From: Rhizophagus irregularis
Taxonomy: Eukaryota; Glomeromycota; Glomeromycetes; Glomerales; Glomeraceae
Direction of reading: 5' to 3'
NCBI RefSeq assembly: GCF_026210795.1
Contig: NC_089458.1
Span: 2,372,001-2,436,000, forward strand
Length of the DNA: 64,000 bases
The notes below the pieces were generated by a model that saw nothing but the letters and a program-made list of their open reading frames with translations, was not told where the DNA came from and searched no databases. Shown here piece after piece: positions 1 to 14,200 of this stretch (within the stretch, counting starts at the first letter, position 1; every line of letters starts with the position of its first letter). A program made the translations under genes and the position numbers.

Positions 1-1500
1 GATATTTTTAAATAAAATCCAAATAATATTGAGTTTAATAATTTATATTTAGATATAAATAGTATTATTTATTCTGAAGAATAAGTCTACTTCAGTTACA
101 AAAGAAAATATGATGGTTAAAATAATGGAATATATAGAGTAAATAGTTATTATGATTTACCTTAAAAAAGTTTTATATCTTATAATAAAGATAGAAATTG
201 TGATAGCCTGATAGGGATCAATGTATTTATAAAATAGCTAAGATTCTTAGTAATTTATAGAAATATAATACTGTAATTTTACCTTATCATCATAAAGATT
301 TCAGCCCTTTTTAGATAGTTATCAAATTAACTCAAATTTAATTTAAATTAACTTTAATTATTCAAATCAAATTGATTTGAATCAAATTTGAATTAGTTCA
401 AATTAAATCAAATTAAATTAAATCAGATTAAATCAGATTAAATCATTGAATCAAATCAAATTTAAATTAAATTCAAATTATATTAAATTAAATCAAATTA
501 TAAATTAAATTTAAATGATTTGATCAAATCCAGATTTGAAATTTTTAGATTAATTTAATCTGTAATTAATAATATATTTAGTTTATTAATTACATACTGT
601 ATAAATATTAATAAATATTACTTAGGCAGGTCTGTGTTTTTTAATATATAAATGCTATTTATATATGGATATCAGGAAAATTCTTGACAATTTTTTTTAG
701 CAATTTGTTCTTATTAATACTACATATCAGAAGATTATTATAAGATATTATTTGTTTAGATGAGGGATTTGAAAATATTTTTGATAGATTTAAAAGCATT
801 TATAAAGAATATAAAGAATGTAAAGTTCAGAGAATACTCATCAAGAAAGTTACAAAACAACTTGTTGGTTTAAAAAATTTTTTTTATAATTTATAATTTT
901 TTGGAGTTTAAAGGTTAAACAATACATTATTTCAACTTTATTATACATAAATTTACAAAAATAAGATTTTCTTATATTAAAAGAGCTGTTATATAAGTAC
1001 TTTTTAAGAAAAATATAAAAATTTAAATTTATAAGCAAATTACATTTTTTACATTAAAAAATTTCTTTTTATTAAAAATTTCCAAATTTTTATTATTTCA
1101 CATATTTGTTGTTTAAATTATCTAAGTTTCTAACAAGTTTTTTAACTTTGGCCGAAATTATTTGGCCAGAATTAAGTGGTGATGTTCACCAGTGATGACA
1201 ATCAGCATTATTTTAATAGTAAGATACAAAAGACAATTATCATATTTTTCGTACCATTTGACTTTAAGCATTAGTGCATCACTGTAATAATCATTTTATA
1301 TTTAAGTACCATTTAATGTAGTTTTTTGTAAATAATTTATACTAATGATTTTAATTTAGAAATTTTTTTGGATAATTTGAACAGAATTTACAAGAATTTT
1401 TCTATTTTTAACAATCTCTCAGCTCTATTTTACATGATAAAGAACGTAACCAAAGAATTTTTCACGTTAACCAATAGAACTTTAATAAATATTTGTAATG
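1..1500. other. AT-rich intergenic region, no gene seen
   Basis: No convincing reading frame in any frame. Positions about 335-540 are a run of degenerate short units of the kind TTAAATCAAAT, on both strands. The rest is simple AT-rich sequence with short stop-bounded frames only. The stretch lies downstream of the KTI12 stop codon at 1501, so its right edge probably includes the KTI12 3' UTR. Confidence 0.7.
335..540. repeat. Degenerate AT-rich tandem repeat
   Basis: A visibly periodic block of short units such as AAATCAAATT and TTAAATCAGATT with many small variations. It looks like an old simple repeat and I see no function in it. Confidence 0.6.
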
Positions 1501-2751
1501 TTATCGATTAATATTTGTATTTAAATATTCAACAAATAGTTCAGCTACTCGATCCATATCTAATAACGTATGCATTTTATTGATGTTTGTAAATTGTCTT
1601 CTTAATCTTCTAAATTCTGATAATGTTATCGTACGTGAAGGAAGATTGACGTTCTAAGAGAATCAAAAATCATTTCAATAGTTAAGGGATATTACTTCTT
1701 AATAAAATATATGAATAACTGTCCGATTTCTCCCAAGAAAAAAAAAGGATATTGTTCGATTTGTACGAGAGATTTTTACAGCACCACCTCCAACATTATG
1801 TTTTTGAGCATCCAAAACTTCATTAATTATATCTTGGGTGGTTTTTTCAAGTTCATATAAATAATTTGTTTCGCTTACTGGTTTCTACATCAACGAAAAG
1901 TTTAGATTAGATGATATTTACTCTTTTTTAAGTTAATGTATAAAATCATGACATACCGAAACAGTTGATAAATTGGGAGGCTTTGCTTTTTTATTAATAA
2001 CAGCATCCCATATACCATCAAAAGGAACTGCTTCATCATTATAAAATACTGTAAATAGTGGTGAATCCCAACGATTTCGATCATCAGGTTCTTCGAATCG
2101 ACTAACAAGTTCATCGAATCTAAAACATTAATTGATATGATGAAAAGCCGTAAAAGTAATTCTAATATAACAAATCGAGGTTATGATAATTTTTTTCATA
2201 AATAACTAACACTGTTGTATCATAACCACTTTCAACACGTTTGGAATTCCATTCTTTGGCAATCTCAACTGGAATCCCACAATACACCTAACAACAAATT
2301 ATGAATCTATGAGACTATTTTAATTATTTGAATAATGATTTTTTTTTCCTTTAACATACTACACAATGGGGTGTACCAATAGCGCGTGCAATGCAGTATA
2401 ACTGATATCGAAATCCTTTGATATAATTCATGGCATCGACAATTAACAAGTCATCTTTCGATATCATTCTTTCGACAGCGGAAATAAGTGTTCCACGAGA
2501 TTTCTTTTCTTCAAGGCGTGTATCTAAAGAAAAAAAAATTGTATGATAAATTATAATGAAATTTTCAAGAATTCGGGAAATGGCATACCTTTATAACTGT
2601 CTTTACTTATCCCTAACGACTCGTCATTTATTAAATGAACTGAATTGGGTTTATTTTCATTATTAAAACGATCAATAAAATATTGCATAATTTGTGTTGA
2701 ACGACTTGTCTTCCCACTAGAAGGGAAACCACACATTACAATTAAAGGCAT
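1501..2751 (-). CDS. KTI12: KTI12, Elongator-associated P-loop NTPase
   Basis: Six exons on the minus strand: 2751-2589, 2523-2360, 2287-2211, 2119-1957, 1884-1780 and 1653-1501. Phases agree throughout and give 274 residues, slightly shorter than yeast Kti12 (313). The start MPLIVMCGFPSSGKTS carries the P-loop GFPSSGKT (residues 8-15). Exon 2 reads SRGTLISAVERMISKDDLLI then VDAMNYIKGFRYQLYC, and exons 3-6 give CGIPVEIAKEW, NRWDSPLF and PSRTITLSEFRRLRRQF, all landmarks of the KTI12 family. In yeast, Kti12 binds Elongator and is needed for wobble-uridine modification of tRNAs; it is related to the tRNA-Sec kinase PSTK. All introns are GT-AG. The gene is divergent from the cap methyltransferase gene. 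The exon 5 donor (GTAAAAATC) is weak by eye but is the only one that keeps phase. Confidence 0.92.
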
Positions 2752-3037
2752 TCGGAATAGATGTCGATCGATAAATTTCGATATTCCGATTTCTTTGAAT
2801 TTTTACATATATAGTATTCAATGACGTCATTTCCGGAATTTTCGCAAAAAATTAGCATTTGTTACCAAAAAAGGTAATAACATAGACAGTCAATGTAATT
2901 GTTGTACAGTAATTGTTAATATATCAAATATGGTATATACAGTATATGAAGCCTATTTATCAGAAAATTTCGATTCTTAAAAATTCTTTAATATTTTTAA
3001 TCTATAAATTATTTTTATCTCGAGGAATTACTGATAA
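2752..3037. promoter_or_regulatory. Shared 286 bp spacer of the divergent KTI12/ABD1 pair
   Basis: The two start codons face away from each other and are 286 bp apart, so this spacer must hold both core promoters. It contains an AT-rich half (2880-3030) and a slightly GC-richer patch near 2820-2845 (TGACGTCATTTCCGGAATTT), which includes a CRE-like TGACGTCA palindrome. That a bZIP-type factor acts there is inference. Confidence 0.5.
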
Positions 3038-4530
<1,493 letters not shown>

Positions 4531-4833
4531 GACACTTAATTGTAATAATTGAATGTTATGTAGTGATGATGATGATGATATATATACATATACATATATT
4601 TATATTATTTTTAATTCATTAATTCATAATTTAAATTATTTTTCTCTAATAAAATAACAATAATTAATTTTTTTTTTTATTTATTTATGATCACGTGATA
4701 TCGCGATAAAAAATTCATAGTCATACAAATAAATCAATCCCACATGATTTGTGAATGATTGACCAGTCATTAAAAGGTTTAACTGATAATTTTGGTGATG
4801 ATAAGCCCAAATGATTATAAATGAATTTTGTAA

Positions 4834-6550
4834 ATGTTTCAATTAAGAAGAACAGTTGTAAATAACATATTTCAAAGGTTTAATATCATATCAAATTCGT
4901 CATTGCATATTAGAAAATATACAATGGGTCGACTTGAAGGAAAAAATGTATTAATGTAATGAATCCAATTGATTTTTATGAAAGTTGTTTTTGAAAGAAA
5001 TTTTACTTAATATCATGATGAATTTTTTTAGTACGGGAGCTTCCGCCGGTATTGGTGAAGCATGTGCTAAAGAATTCGCTAAGGCCGGATCAAATTTGGT
5101 AAATTTGCCACTACATGTGATTCAAGTGATGTGATTATTATGGTTATGGATTTAAATAAAACCTTTTGGCAACATACATTTTTAGATTCTTACAGCTAGA
5201 AGAATTGAACGACTTGAAAAACTTCGTAATGAATTTTCCCAAAAATATCCTTCAATCAAAATTTTCACACATCAATTAGATGTTCGTGAGAAAGCAAAAG
5301 TTGATCAATTAGTTGGTGCTTTACCATCAGATCTGAAAAATATTGATGTGCTTGTTAATAATGCTGGTATATAGTCTATTACTGTATAAACATTTGTTTG
5401 ATTAGAACATTAATTCTTTAGTTATGATTATAAAATAGGGCTCGTTATTGGAATTGATAAGATTGAAAATGTTACAGCTGAAGCAATTGATACTATGATT
5501 GATACAAATGTTAAGGGATTGTTAAATGTAACCCAAGCAATCCTTCCTATAATGAAAGAACGTCAAAAAGGGCATATAATTAATATTGGATCAGTTTCAG
5601 GTATATATACTCTTTCTCTTATATGTTTTGAGAGAATTTTTTTTTTTTTTCATAATAAATACATCTTTTCTTATAGGACAACAAGTTTATACCAATGGAG
5701 GTGTATACTGTGCTTCAAAACACGCGGTTGATGCAATTTCAAGAACCTTGCTTCTTGAATTGGTAATTTTAATAAATTATTGTCTTTTTTGTTTTGAACA
5801 TGATGCATGATGTAAAATATGAAATGAATTAAATAAATAAATGGGATTCCGATAGGTTGATACTCCAATTAGAGTAACGCAAATTAATCCAGGTAAGATA
5901 ATGATTATTCTTAATTTTGAGGCGATTCATCACATGTTCTTCATTTATTTTATTTTTTTTTTTTAGGAATGGTTGAAACTGAATTCTCTGTAATTCGATT
6001 TGGTGGAGATAAAACTAGAGCTGACAAAGTTTACGAAGGCTTGGTAAAAATCAATCTTAATATTTTTCGAACACGTTTACCCTATAAAAATTTTTCCGAG
6101 AAAAAGTTTATATTCTAAACAAAACTCCGACATGTGATCAATTTTTATAGGGTCACATTAATTAAAAAATTCAAAATGAAATTAAAAAATTCGATGAAAC
6201 TAATGAAACTAATTATTCTTTTCTTTTTGTTATCTATTAGCAACCTTTAACCGGTGAAGATATTGGTAAGTTTTCTTAAAGTTTGTTAGTTGTTCTTAAT
6301 ACCATACCAATACTTGTATTATAATTATTTGTATTATAATTATATAGCCGAGACCATTGTTTTTGCCGCATCAAGACCTGATCATGTAAACATCGCTGAT
6401 ATATTGATTTATCCAGTTAATCAGGTAAATTATTTTTTTAAAACCTTTTTTTCTTTTTGATTTCTTTTTATTTTTTAGATTTACCAATTAATTTTATTTT
6501 TTTTTTAGGGAGCAGTTACGACCGTTCATAGACCACTTTTAAATAAATGA
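4834..6550 (+). CDS. Short-chain dehydrogenase/reductase, YMR226C/YdfG-like
   Basis: Ten exons: 4834-4955, 5032-5098, 5186-5366, 5439-5600, 5677-5762, 5856-5892, 5967-6043, 6241-6265 (25 nt), 6348-6424 and 6509-6550. Classical SDR marks are TGASAGIG for the cofactor, ILTARR after beta-2 (Arg pair typical of NADP preference), NNAG, GSVSG with the catalytic Ser, YCASK with Tyr and Lys, and INPGMVETEF. The family includes yeast YMR226C (NADP-dependent serine/3-hydroxy acid dehydrogenase, 267 residues). From the inner Met at 4924 the protein is 261 residues. The upstream in-frame Met at 4834 adds 30 residues (MFQLRRTVVNNIFQRF...) that are Arg-rich and acid-free like a mitochondrial presequence. 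I chose the upstream start, but both may be used. Confidence 0.9.
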
Positions 6551-6984
6551 TTAAAGAAATCATCTTTGAAAAAGAATATTTGGAATATTTGAAAATTGAA
6601 ATATATATTTTTTAAAAAAAGTTTTCGATAAATGATTTGATTAACGATTATATGAATATTGTCTGAACTGCAAAAATTTATAATAAAATGATATTATCTA
6701 CTGAGCATAAGATGCAATTAACCGTCTTAAGTCAATCTGAAAATAATTATATATAAGAATAATATATTAATTTCAAATCCGTATTTACTAATATCCCAGA
6801 TTTTAACGTAAATAATTTTGAACACGAAACTAACAATGAGACAAGGCGAATATGAGACACATGAAAATTTTCTCCAATTTCATTAATTTTAAAATGAAAA
6901 AACGATAAAAATTTCAAAAAATTAAAAAATTTAAAGATCATAATCATAGAATCTTAACTCGACTCCAAGCTCTATTATAAGCAT

Positions 6985-7070
6985 CATAACATAAAATTAT
7001 AGTGATGGAAGTGCTTAACGACCCAAATCACTGCAAGACACTCCAATTCCGTAACATTATAGTTTCGTTC
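6985..7070 (-). mobile_element. Ty3/Gypsy LTR-retrotransposon fossil, RNase H fragment
   Basis: A short minus-strand stretch reads like the RNase H region of a Ty3/Gypsy Pol protein (RNYNVTELECLAVIWVVKHF). Only this scrap is recognisable. I see no LTRs, capsid or integrase portion nearby, and the surroundings are too decayed to place the element ends. It is broken and looks old. Confidence 0.6.
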
Positions 7071-7530
7071 ATGTTTATTGTTTGACTTATTCGCAAAAAT
7101 TCAAATAAGTAAACATAGCCAGCTGAAAAAAATGCAAAAGTAATTGCGCTGGACGGCAATTTCCAATTAAATGTGCGGGGAATGATATTGATGATCGAGC
7201 ATAAATATCGAAATTTAAAGAATTTACATAATAATAAGTTCGATATTATAAGTAAAATTCAATTATTTCATGGAATTATTTTATTATGCTCGTCATTAAA
7301 TTCACGTAACTGACGTAAGTGTTATATATATGACATTAGATTGTTATTGGATGAGGTTTGCATTTTGGAGTAAATCACGTACGGTTCACAGCACCATCAA
7401 CATTTTTATCCGATTCTTGTTCATGTTGTTCATGTAAAGTACAGAATAACGCGGTTATGTCCACGTGACTTTGAACATAACGAATTCATTCATAAACATA
7501 TAAAGGTCCTTAATGAATTTATACGGGAGA

Positions 7531-7535
7531 ATATA

Positions 7536-7566
<31 letters not shown>
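7531..7566. repeat. (TA)n microsatellite
   Basis: Alternating AT run with a single G interruption near its start, in the gap between the SDR and histidine kinase genes. Confidence 0.9.
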
Positions 7567-8996
7567 CTCGCGTAATACCATTATACAATATTGACACCCT
7601 GATATTTATAGATAAAGTATGAATGAACATCCCATTTTTTTTTGATACAACGATTTATATAGTATGAATGAATATAGAGAACTGCGTTACCAAATTAATG
7701 GTTTCTTGAATTATAATAGTAGGTAGATCAGTATGCCACGTTAATTATGATACTATGATATTATGATACTATGGTACCAATCTTAAAAATTTTCAATAAA
7801 AGTTTTTATTTGTTTATTAATCAAAAAGTCAATGATAAAGTAGACAAATTGATTGGAGAATAATTAGCATATTTATCGTATAACAAATCCATAATATTTA
7901 TTATTTCAAGAAGGGAAATCCGGAATTATCATTTGTACCTTAATAAACTGCATTAATAACGGTACAGCTTATTATTATTTATATGTACGGAACAAATAAT
8001 AATTAAGATGAATATTTTGATGTGATCATAATTGATTTCATATGATATCATGATTTTTAATGAAATATGTTTATATATATTTTTTTTATTCTTTGAGATA
8101 GAAAATTTAATCCGGTTTTATAAGATTTTCACTTAAAATTCTTGAAAAATCTGGGAAAAATTATTGATTAACCATTTACGGGAATTGTAACCCTGTAATC
8201 TATCTATATTGCTTTGTGTTATTAATAAATTAAATGTTATATTAAGAATCATTTCTTTATTCCGTTAGGAGATTAAAAATATCGGCGATTTTTTAAAAGA
8301 TGTAATAGTATATTAGTATATTGTGTATTAGTTAATATATTTGTGTATGCATATTTTATATATTTTATATATTTTAAAAAATATTTTTTTAATGCATATT
8401 TTATATATTTTAAATATTTTTTGAATATCAATCAAAACAATTACGCGTGATTAATAAAAAATTTTATACCTAAATATAAACTTTTTGGATTTTTAAAAAA
8501 TTGGAAAAAAAAAGGTAAAATTAAATTACCGAAAAGTCGGAAATTGAAATAAATTGACAACTAAAGAAAAATTAGAAACATTAAAAGAAACGCTAAAACG
8601 CTAATTATGCAGTGTTACAAAGATAATAATGTAACGCAACTTTTCGGAAAATTACAGTAACATAAATTTATGAATGAATGAAACATGTAATTAATAATAT
8701 TAAATGCAATGAATGCAGTAGTTCATGTATTTTGACACAAACCACCTGAAACCACCTGTATGGTACTTAACTAAAATTGTCAATCAACTAACTAAATTTT
8801 ATTAGAGAATATATTTTAAATTTTTTGCATGGGAATAAAAAAAGTCTGGAAACAAAAAATTTTTGGCTAAAAATGTAAAACTATTAATAAACATTTAATT
8901 TATATATTTTAAATTTTATAATTATTGAGTTTAATACTGATATGTAAATATCAATAAATATTATATATATTTGGTAGGGTCACGTCATTGATTTAA

Positions 8997-9045
8997 TGTA
9001 ACATAACGTAACGTAACGTAACAAAGGTAACAAAGGTAACGCAAC
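8997..9045. repeat. Short GTAAC-type tandem repeat
   Basis: A run of ACGTA/GTAAC units followed by two AAAGGTAAC units. Similar GTAACGCAAC text occurs near 8630 and 51830-51870, so this may be a dispersed low-complexity motif. No function is visible. Confidence 0.5.
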
Positions 9046-10354
9046 TTTTTAAAAAACAAACCTGTTTTTATATTCACATCTTTTTTGTCAATGTCATCAT
9101 TGATATTCATTGATATACGCTAATACGCGTGAATTTTTTTTTTTATCAGCATATCAAATGCACAAAATGATTGGTTATAAGAAAGTAATAATACACGGTT
9201 CCCCTAATTTGCTGTTAAAAAAGGTGAATGGGTGAATATCTAAATGTTCAAAATATTTAAGCCAATTCATAACAATAATATATTTTAATTATTAAATAAA
9301 AATTTGATTTCCCATTTTATACCCTTTATAAAGAAATATGATCATCAATTTGTTTCTTTATGTGTGCACCAATAAAATTCTTTCTAATGGTATAACAAAA
9401 AAAATTGTACATATATTGCCTCGAGTTTTTTGAAAGTTTGAGATTTAAAGTTCGAACGGACTTTCCGATTAATAGAATGTTATTATGCATTGTACAAAGA
9501 AACAATTACGTATTGTGAAATTTTTAAATGTTTAAAGTTGTTTTATTATAAGAATGATTTGTTACACGGATTTTTTATTATTTATTTTTTCTTGTCAATT
9601 TTTTCCTCTCTACTCGGTTGTTTTCTTAAACCGGATGAACGGGTCTCTTTTGATTATGTTTTTTAGGAAAAGTGGCCATTTGTCCTACTGTCTTACTTTT
9701 CCTTCATTCTTTTTATCACGTGAATTTTAGGCGTAAAATATTTTATATGTACGTAATCTTAAATAAGTGTTAATCTTTTACTTTTATATCATAAAAATGT
9801 TACTTTTTTATAACTTGTATAACTTGTGGAGTTATTTAGATATTTTTGATATCCAATACAACTTAACAAAGGGGAGTAACAAGAATAAGGTTGAAAAATT
9901 TAAAATTTGAAAAATGAACGTATACTTGCTTTATAATCAAGCATTTTGCTTATTGAAATTTTCTTATTTTAGAATCCTCAATTTTTTTACTTATTTTTTT
10001 TTTGATAATCTGTCTGTTCTCAAAAGTTCTTTAATGAATTCATATTCGTCTCATTAAATGATGATGGTCGTACATTATATTTACTTTTAAGCAATTAATT
10101 AATGTACAATGATGTTACCAAAACATATCAGATATAAATATAAAAAATACATAATGATGATATTTTTTCATCATTTCCAAAAAAATTATTTTTTATTTTT
10201 TTTTTGTCCTTTATTCTCTTTTTTCCGCTTCCTTTTTTGAGATTTTTTTCTTCTCTCTTTTATATCTTTTATAACCGTGGGATTTGATTATCAAAAATCA
10301 GATAAAAAATTTTTTATTTAAAAAAAAAAAAAGAAGAAAAAAATTATAATCATT

Positions 10355-11217
10355 ATGGCTCGTTTTATAATGTTAATTAATTGTCTGTTTTTGATGAATT
10401 TGTTATGTTATTTTATGTTTCCTGTATCTGCCATTCCAACACCTCAAGATACACAAAAGAATGATAAAATAATACCAACAACAAATACCGATATTTCTTC
10501 CCCTTCAAAAATCCCATCGAATCGTTTACTATTCACCGGAGGTCATTGGTTTAATGAACCAGATATGATCACTTTCTTCGTAAGAATGGATGAATCAGTT
10601 AATATTGATACGATACCTAGTACTTATTTAATAATAGGGAATAGTGAACGAATTTTGATGTCGTCACATTTAAATAATGTATCAGGAATTGGTTTAATTA
10701 GAACTGGTATGGTTTTTCTATCATTTTCTTTTTTCTTTTTTCTTTTTTTCTTTTTTTTGCTTTCTTTTAACATAATTTCTTTATTAGTATCTTTTCCTCG
10801 AGACGGTCATTGCCGGGAATATCATTTTGAAACACTTCAATTTGGTAATGTCAATAGATGGCCTAAAAATAACGATCTTCTTACTGTAGAAGGTGACCGT
10901 TGTCTCATGCCAATTAGTAAGTCCGGATTTTCCCGTATTAAGATGTCATCGTACATTATTCGTTACTAATTAATGTATAATCTTTACTAAAAAAAATTTA
11001 TATTTACATTCACCACGTTCACCTCTTTTCTTTTTTAAAAATAACCTATTTTTTTTTTAAATAGATGAAGGTCTTGCGTGGTTTATATGTATAGTTGATC
11101 TATCGATAGCTTTCGCTTATTACACTATTCCATTTCAACTAATGTACTTTATGAGAAAAGGTAAGAATTGTGATCACATGACTGTGACGTATACAAAACA
11201 AAAAAATAAAGTTTTTA

Positions 11218-11266
<49 letters not shown>

Positions 11267-14200
11267 ATTATTACTATTATTATTATTATTATTATTATTG
11301 TTATTATTATTGTTATTTCTTTTCTTTTCTTTTCTTTTTTTTTTAAAAAAAAATGACATTCCAATTCATTTTCATCTTTCATTATCGAATAGCTCCAAAA
11401 CTTCCTTTTCCTTTAGTTTTTGGTTTATTCTGTGCTTTCATTATATTGTGCGGTACAACACATATCGTCGCCTCCTGGATGGCATGGTATCAAACACACG
11501 TGCTTTCCGCGGTTATAAAAGTAATTTGTGCTATTGTTTCACTTTTTACAGCTGGTGCTTTAACTGTAATCATTCCGAAAGCTCTTGATTTGCCAATGAA
11601 GGCTGTTCAATATAAAGATGAAATTGCTGTAAGATTAATAACGGAAAGTAATTTACGCGATGAAAATCAAACAATGGCAGATTTTAGACGTATCACACAT
11701 GCTATTCGTGCTACTTTGTCCAAAGAAATAATTTATCATAATACAGCTTTTCAATTATGTGGTATTTTGGAAGCTGATCGATGTCAAATTTTTACTAGTA
11801 AATCTATTAAAGCTAAATTTGAAGGATGGAGATGTGCACAAGATTATGTGGATGGTTCAGAATCCCCTTTAAATGTAAATTCTCAATTAAATCCTGAATG
11901 TAGTATAATTTATTCTACTATCGAAAAACGTGCAGCTACTATACTCGGCCTGGACGATAAAGAATTCGCAAACTTATATTTGGAAGGTGATTACCAAAAT
12001 ATAAATAAGGTGAGTAATTTAATTATAAATTTATATATATATTATATTTTTTTTTTATTTAATAATCAAATTTTATTAATTTTAAAAATAAAAAGATTAT
12101 TCTTGTTCCAATCGCGATATCTGAAAATGAAAATGGTATAATCGTAATACAAAATTGGGATCAAGTTGAATATTTGACACAAGAGAAATGGGAAAATACC
12201 CGAACATTCCTGACAGATTTATCTGAACAAATTTCTATTGCTTTGTCTCAAGCTAGCTTAATAGAACAAGATAAGGTAAAAATAATGTTAAATTTTTTTT
12301 CAGTAACAAGTAGACCATTGTAGTTTCTTATAAAAATATATATATATATATTTCATTCTTAGATTCGCATTCACCAACTTGCTGAACAAAATGAGGCATT
12401 AATTCAGGCTAGAAAAGAGGCTTCTGCCATTCAGGTATAAATTGATTTTTTTTTTTTGATATAATTACTTAAGTATCTAACTTATTATATAACACATATA
12501 TATACTTGTAGGCCCATCGTGAATTTTTAGCAGGTAATTGAAATATTTATTTAATATTTAATATTTAATATCCAAAAATTTTTCCGCTTTTCAATATTAA
12601 TATAATTACATTTAATTAGTTATGTCCCATGAGATGAGAACACCTCTTTATGCAATATTCGCGTTAACTTCAATGTTGCTGGAAATGCCGTATTTATCAC
12701 ATCAAGAAATGTCTGAAATGCGGGACATGTTGGAAATTATCAAAAAGAGTGGTGATATGTTGATAACAATTATTAATAATGTTTTGGATTTCTCAAAATA
12801 TGAAGAAGAACAATTGCATTTGGAACGCGTACCTTTTTGTGTGCATGAAGCTGTTGAAACTTCATTAGATATAGTATCACTTCAAGGACAGGAGACTTCT
12901 AGACCTCGTATTAATTACGTTATCGATAAAAATGTACCTTATAACGTTATAGGAGATATGACTAGATTTAGACAAATTATCGTGAATCTTTTGTCAAATG
13001 CCTGTAAATTCACTAATGCGGATGGAGATGTTATGATAACAGTTTGTAGTGAATTCGTTGAAAAAAATAACACAAAGAAAATTAGGATTAAAGCTGAAGT
13101 CACGGATACAGGTATCGGTAAGTATTAAAACAGTAATCAGTTAAGAAATTTAAGGAATAATCATTATTCATTCTGTTTAAATATAATATATTAAAGGTAT
13201 ATCAAAAGAAGTTTTACCGAAATTATTCGAGAAATTTTCGCAAGCTGACGCAAGTATTACACGTAAATACGGTGGAACAGGTAAAAAAAAAGTTCCTACT
13301 TATATGACCACAAAAATATATGTATCTTTTTCGTTAATAAATTTTTGTTATATTTAGGCCTTGGATTAGCAATTGTTAGAAAGTTGGTTAAATTAATGAA
13401 CGGAGATATCACTGTTGAACAAAATACTTCAGCAAGTAGTGGAACAAAAATGATATTTTATGTTGATCTTGATGTTGATCCAAATAGTCCAACATGTCCA
13501 AGTTTATCACCATTTTTACGTCAAAAATCTTTATCCATTTTAGAAAAACATGAGAATAACAAGATCGGCCTCAAACAAATATTAAATCGATGTGGTTTGC
13601 AGAGATCTCCAAAATTTTTCACTTCTTTAAAACAAATTATTGAAGATGTCGATTTCTTTAAAGGACATATAGACGCTATAATAATAGATTTTCAATTATT
13701 GGTTGAAAATAATGAAATTGAATTTTTAAAAAATGGAATAAAAGATAAATTGTTAAAAATACCAATATTGATATTAGTAAATCCATCACTTCAAAGATCT
13801 ATTAAATCATTTAAAATAGAAGGAGATAATGTAATATTTTCTTCTCTTCCTGTGAAATTTAAACCTATGCTCAGCTTTTTAGAATGGAATTTAAGAGAAG
13901 AAGACGAAAATTCGACATTGGTAATGACTGAATCCATCGGAACGAATAATGAAGGTTCAATAATGCATTACAGTTGTAATGGTTCGTACGACAGTGATTT
14001 TAATAGTGAAATAATGTCACAAAATAATGACACTCAAACAGAAGAGGAATTACCTTTAATAGATTTAAGCAGTAGTCCGGATGAATATTATAGTGATATA
14101 ACGAGTAAACAACGTAGAATATCTTTATCATCAAATGAACGTCCCGGATACAATCGAAAAAATTCCGCATCGACCACCAATTTACCTACTTTATCCTTAG

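Larger units (their letters stand above)
6551..10354. other. 3.8 kb intergenic region with repeats and a retroelement scrap
   Basis: No intact gene is seen. It contains an LTR-retrotransposon fragment near 7.0 kb (listed separately), a TA microsatellite at about 7531-7566 and a short block of GTAAC/ACGTA repeats at 8997-9045. There is also a coding-looking minus-strand stretch ending at a stop near 7374 (HEQHEQESDKNVDGAVNRT), which I could not join to other exons. The right end is T-rich and leads into the histidine kinase gene. Confidence 0.6.

Noticed and set aside
11142-11359. Tyr/Ile and poly-Asn frames on both strands
   Set aside because: Translation of the (AT)n(TTA)n microsatellite inside a kinase intron.
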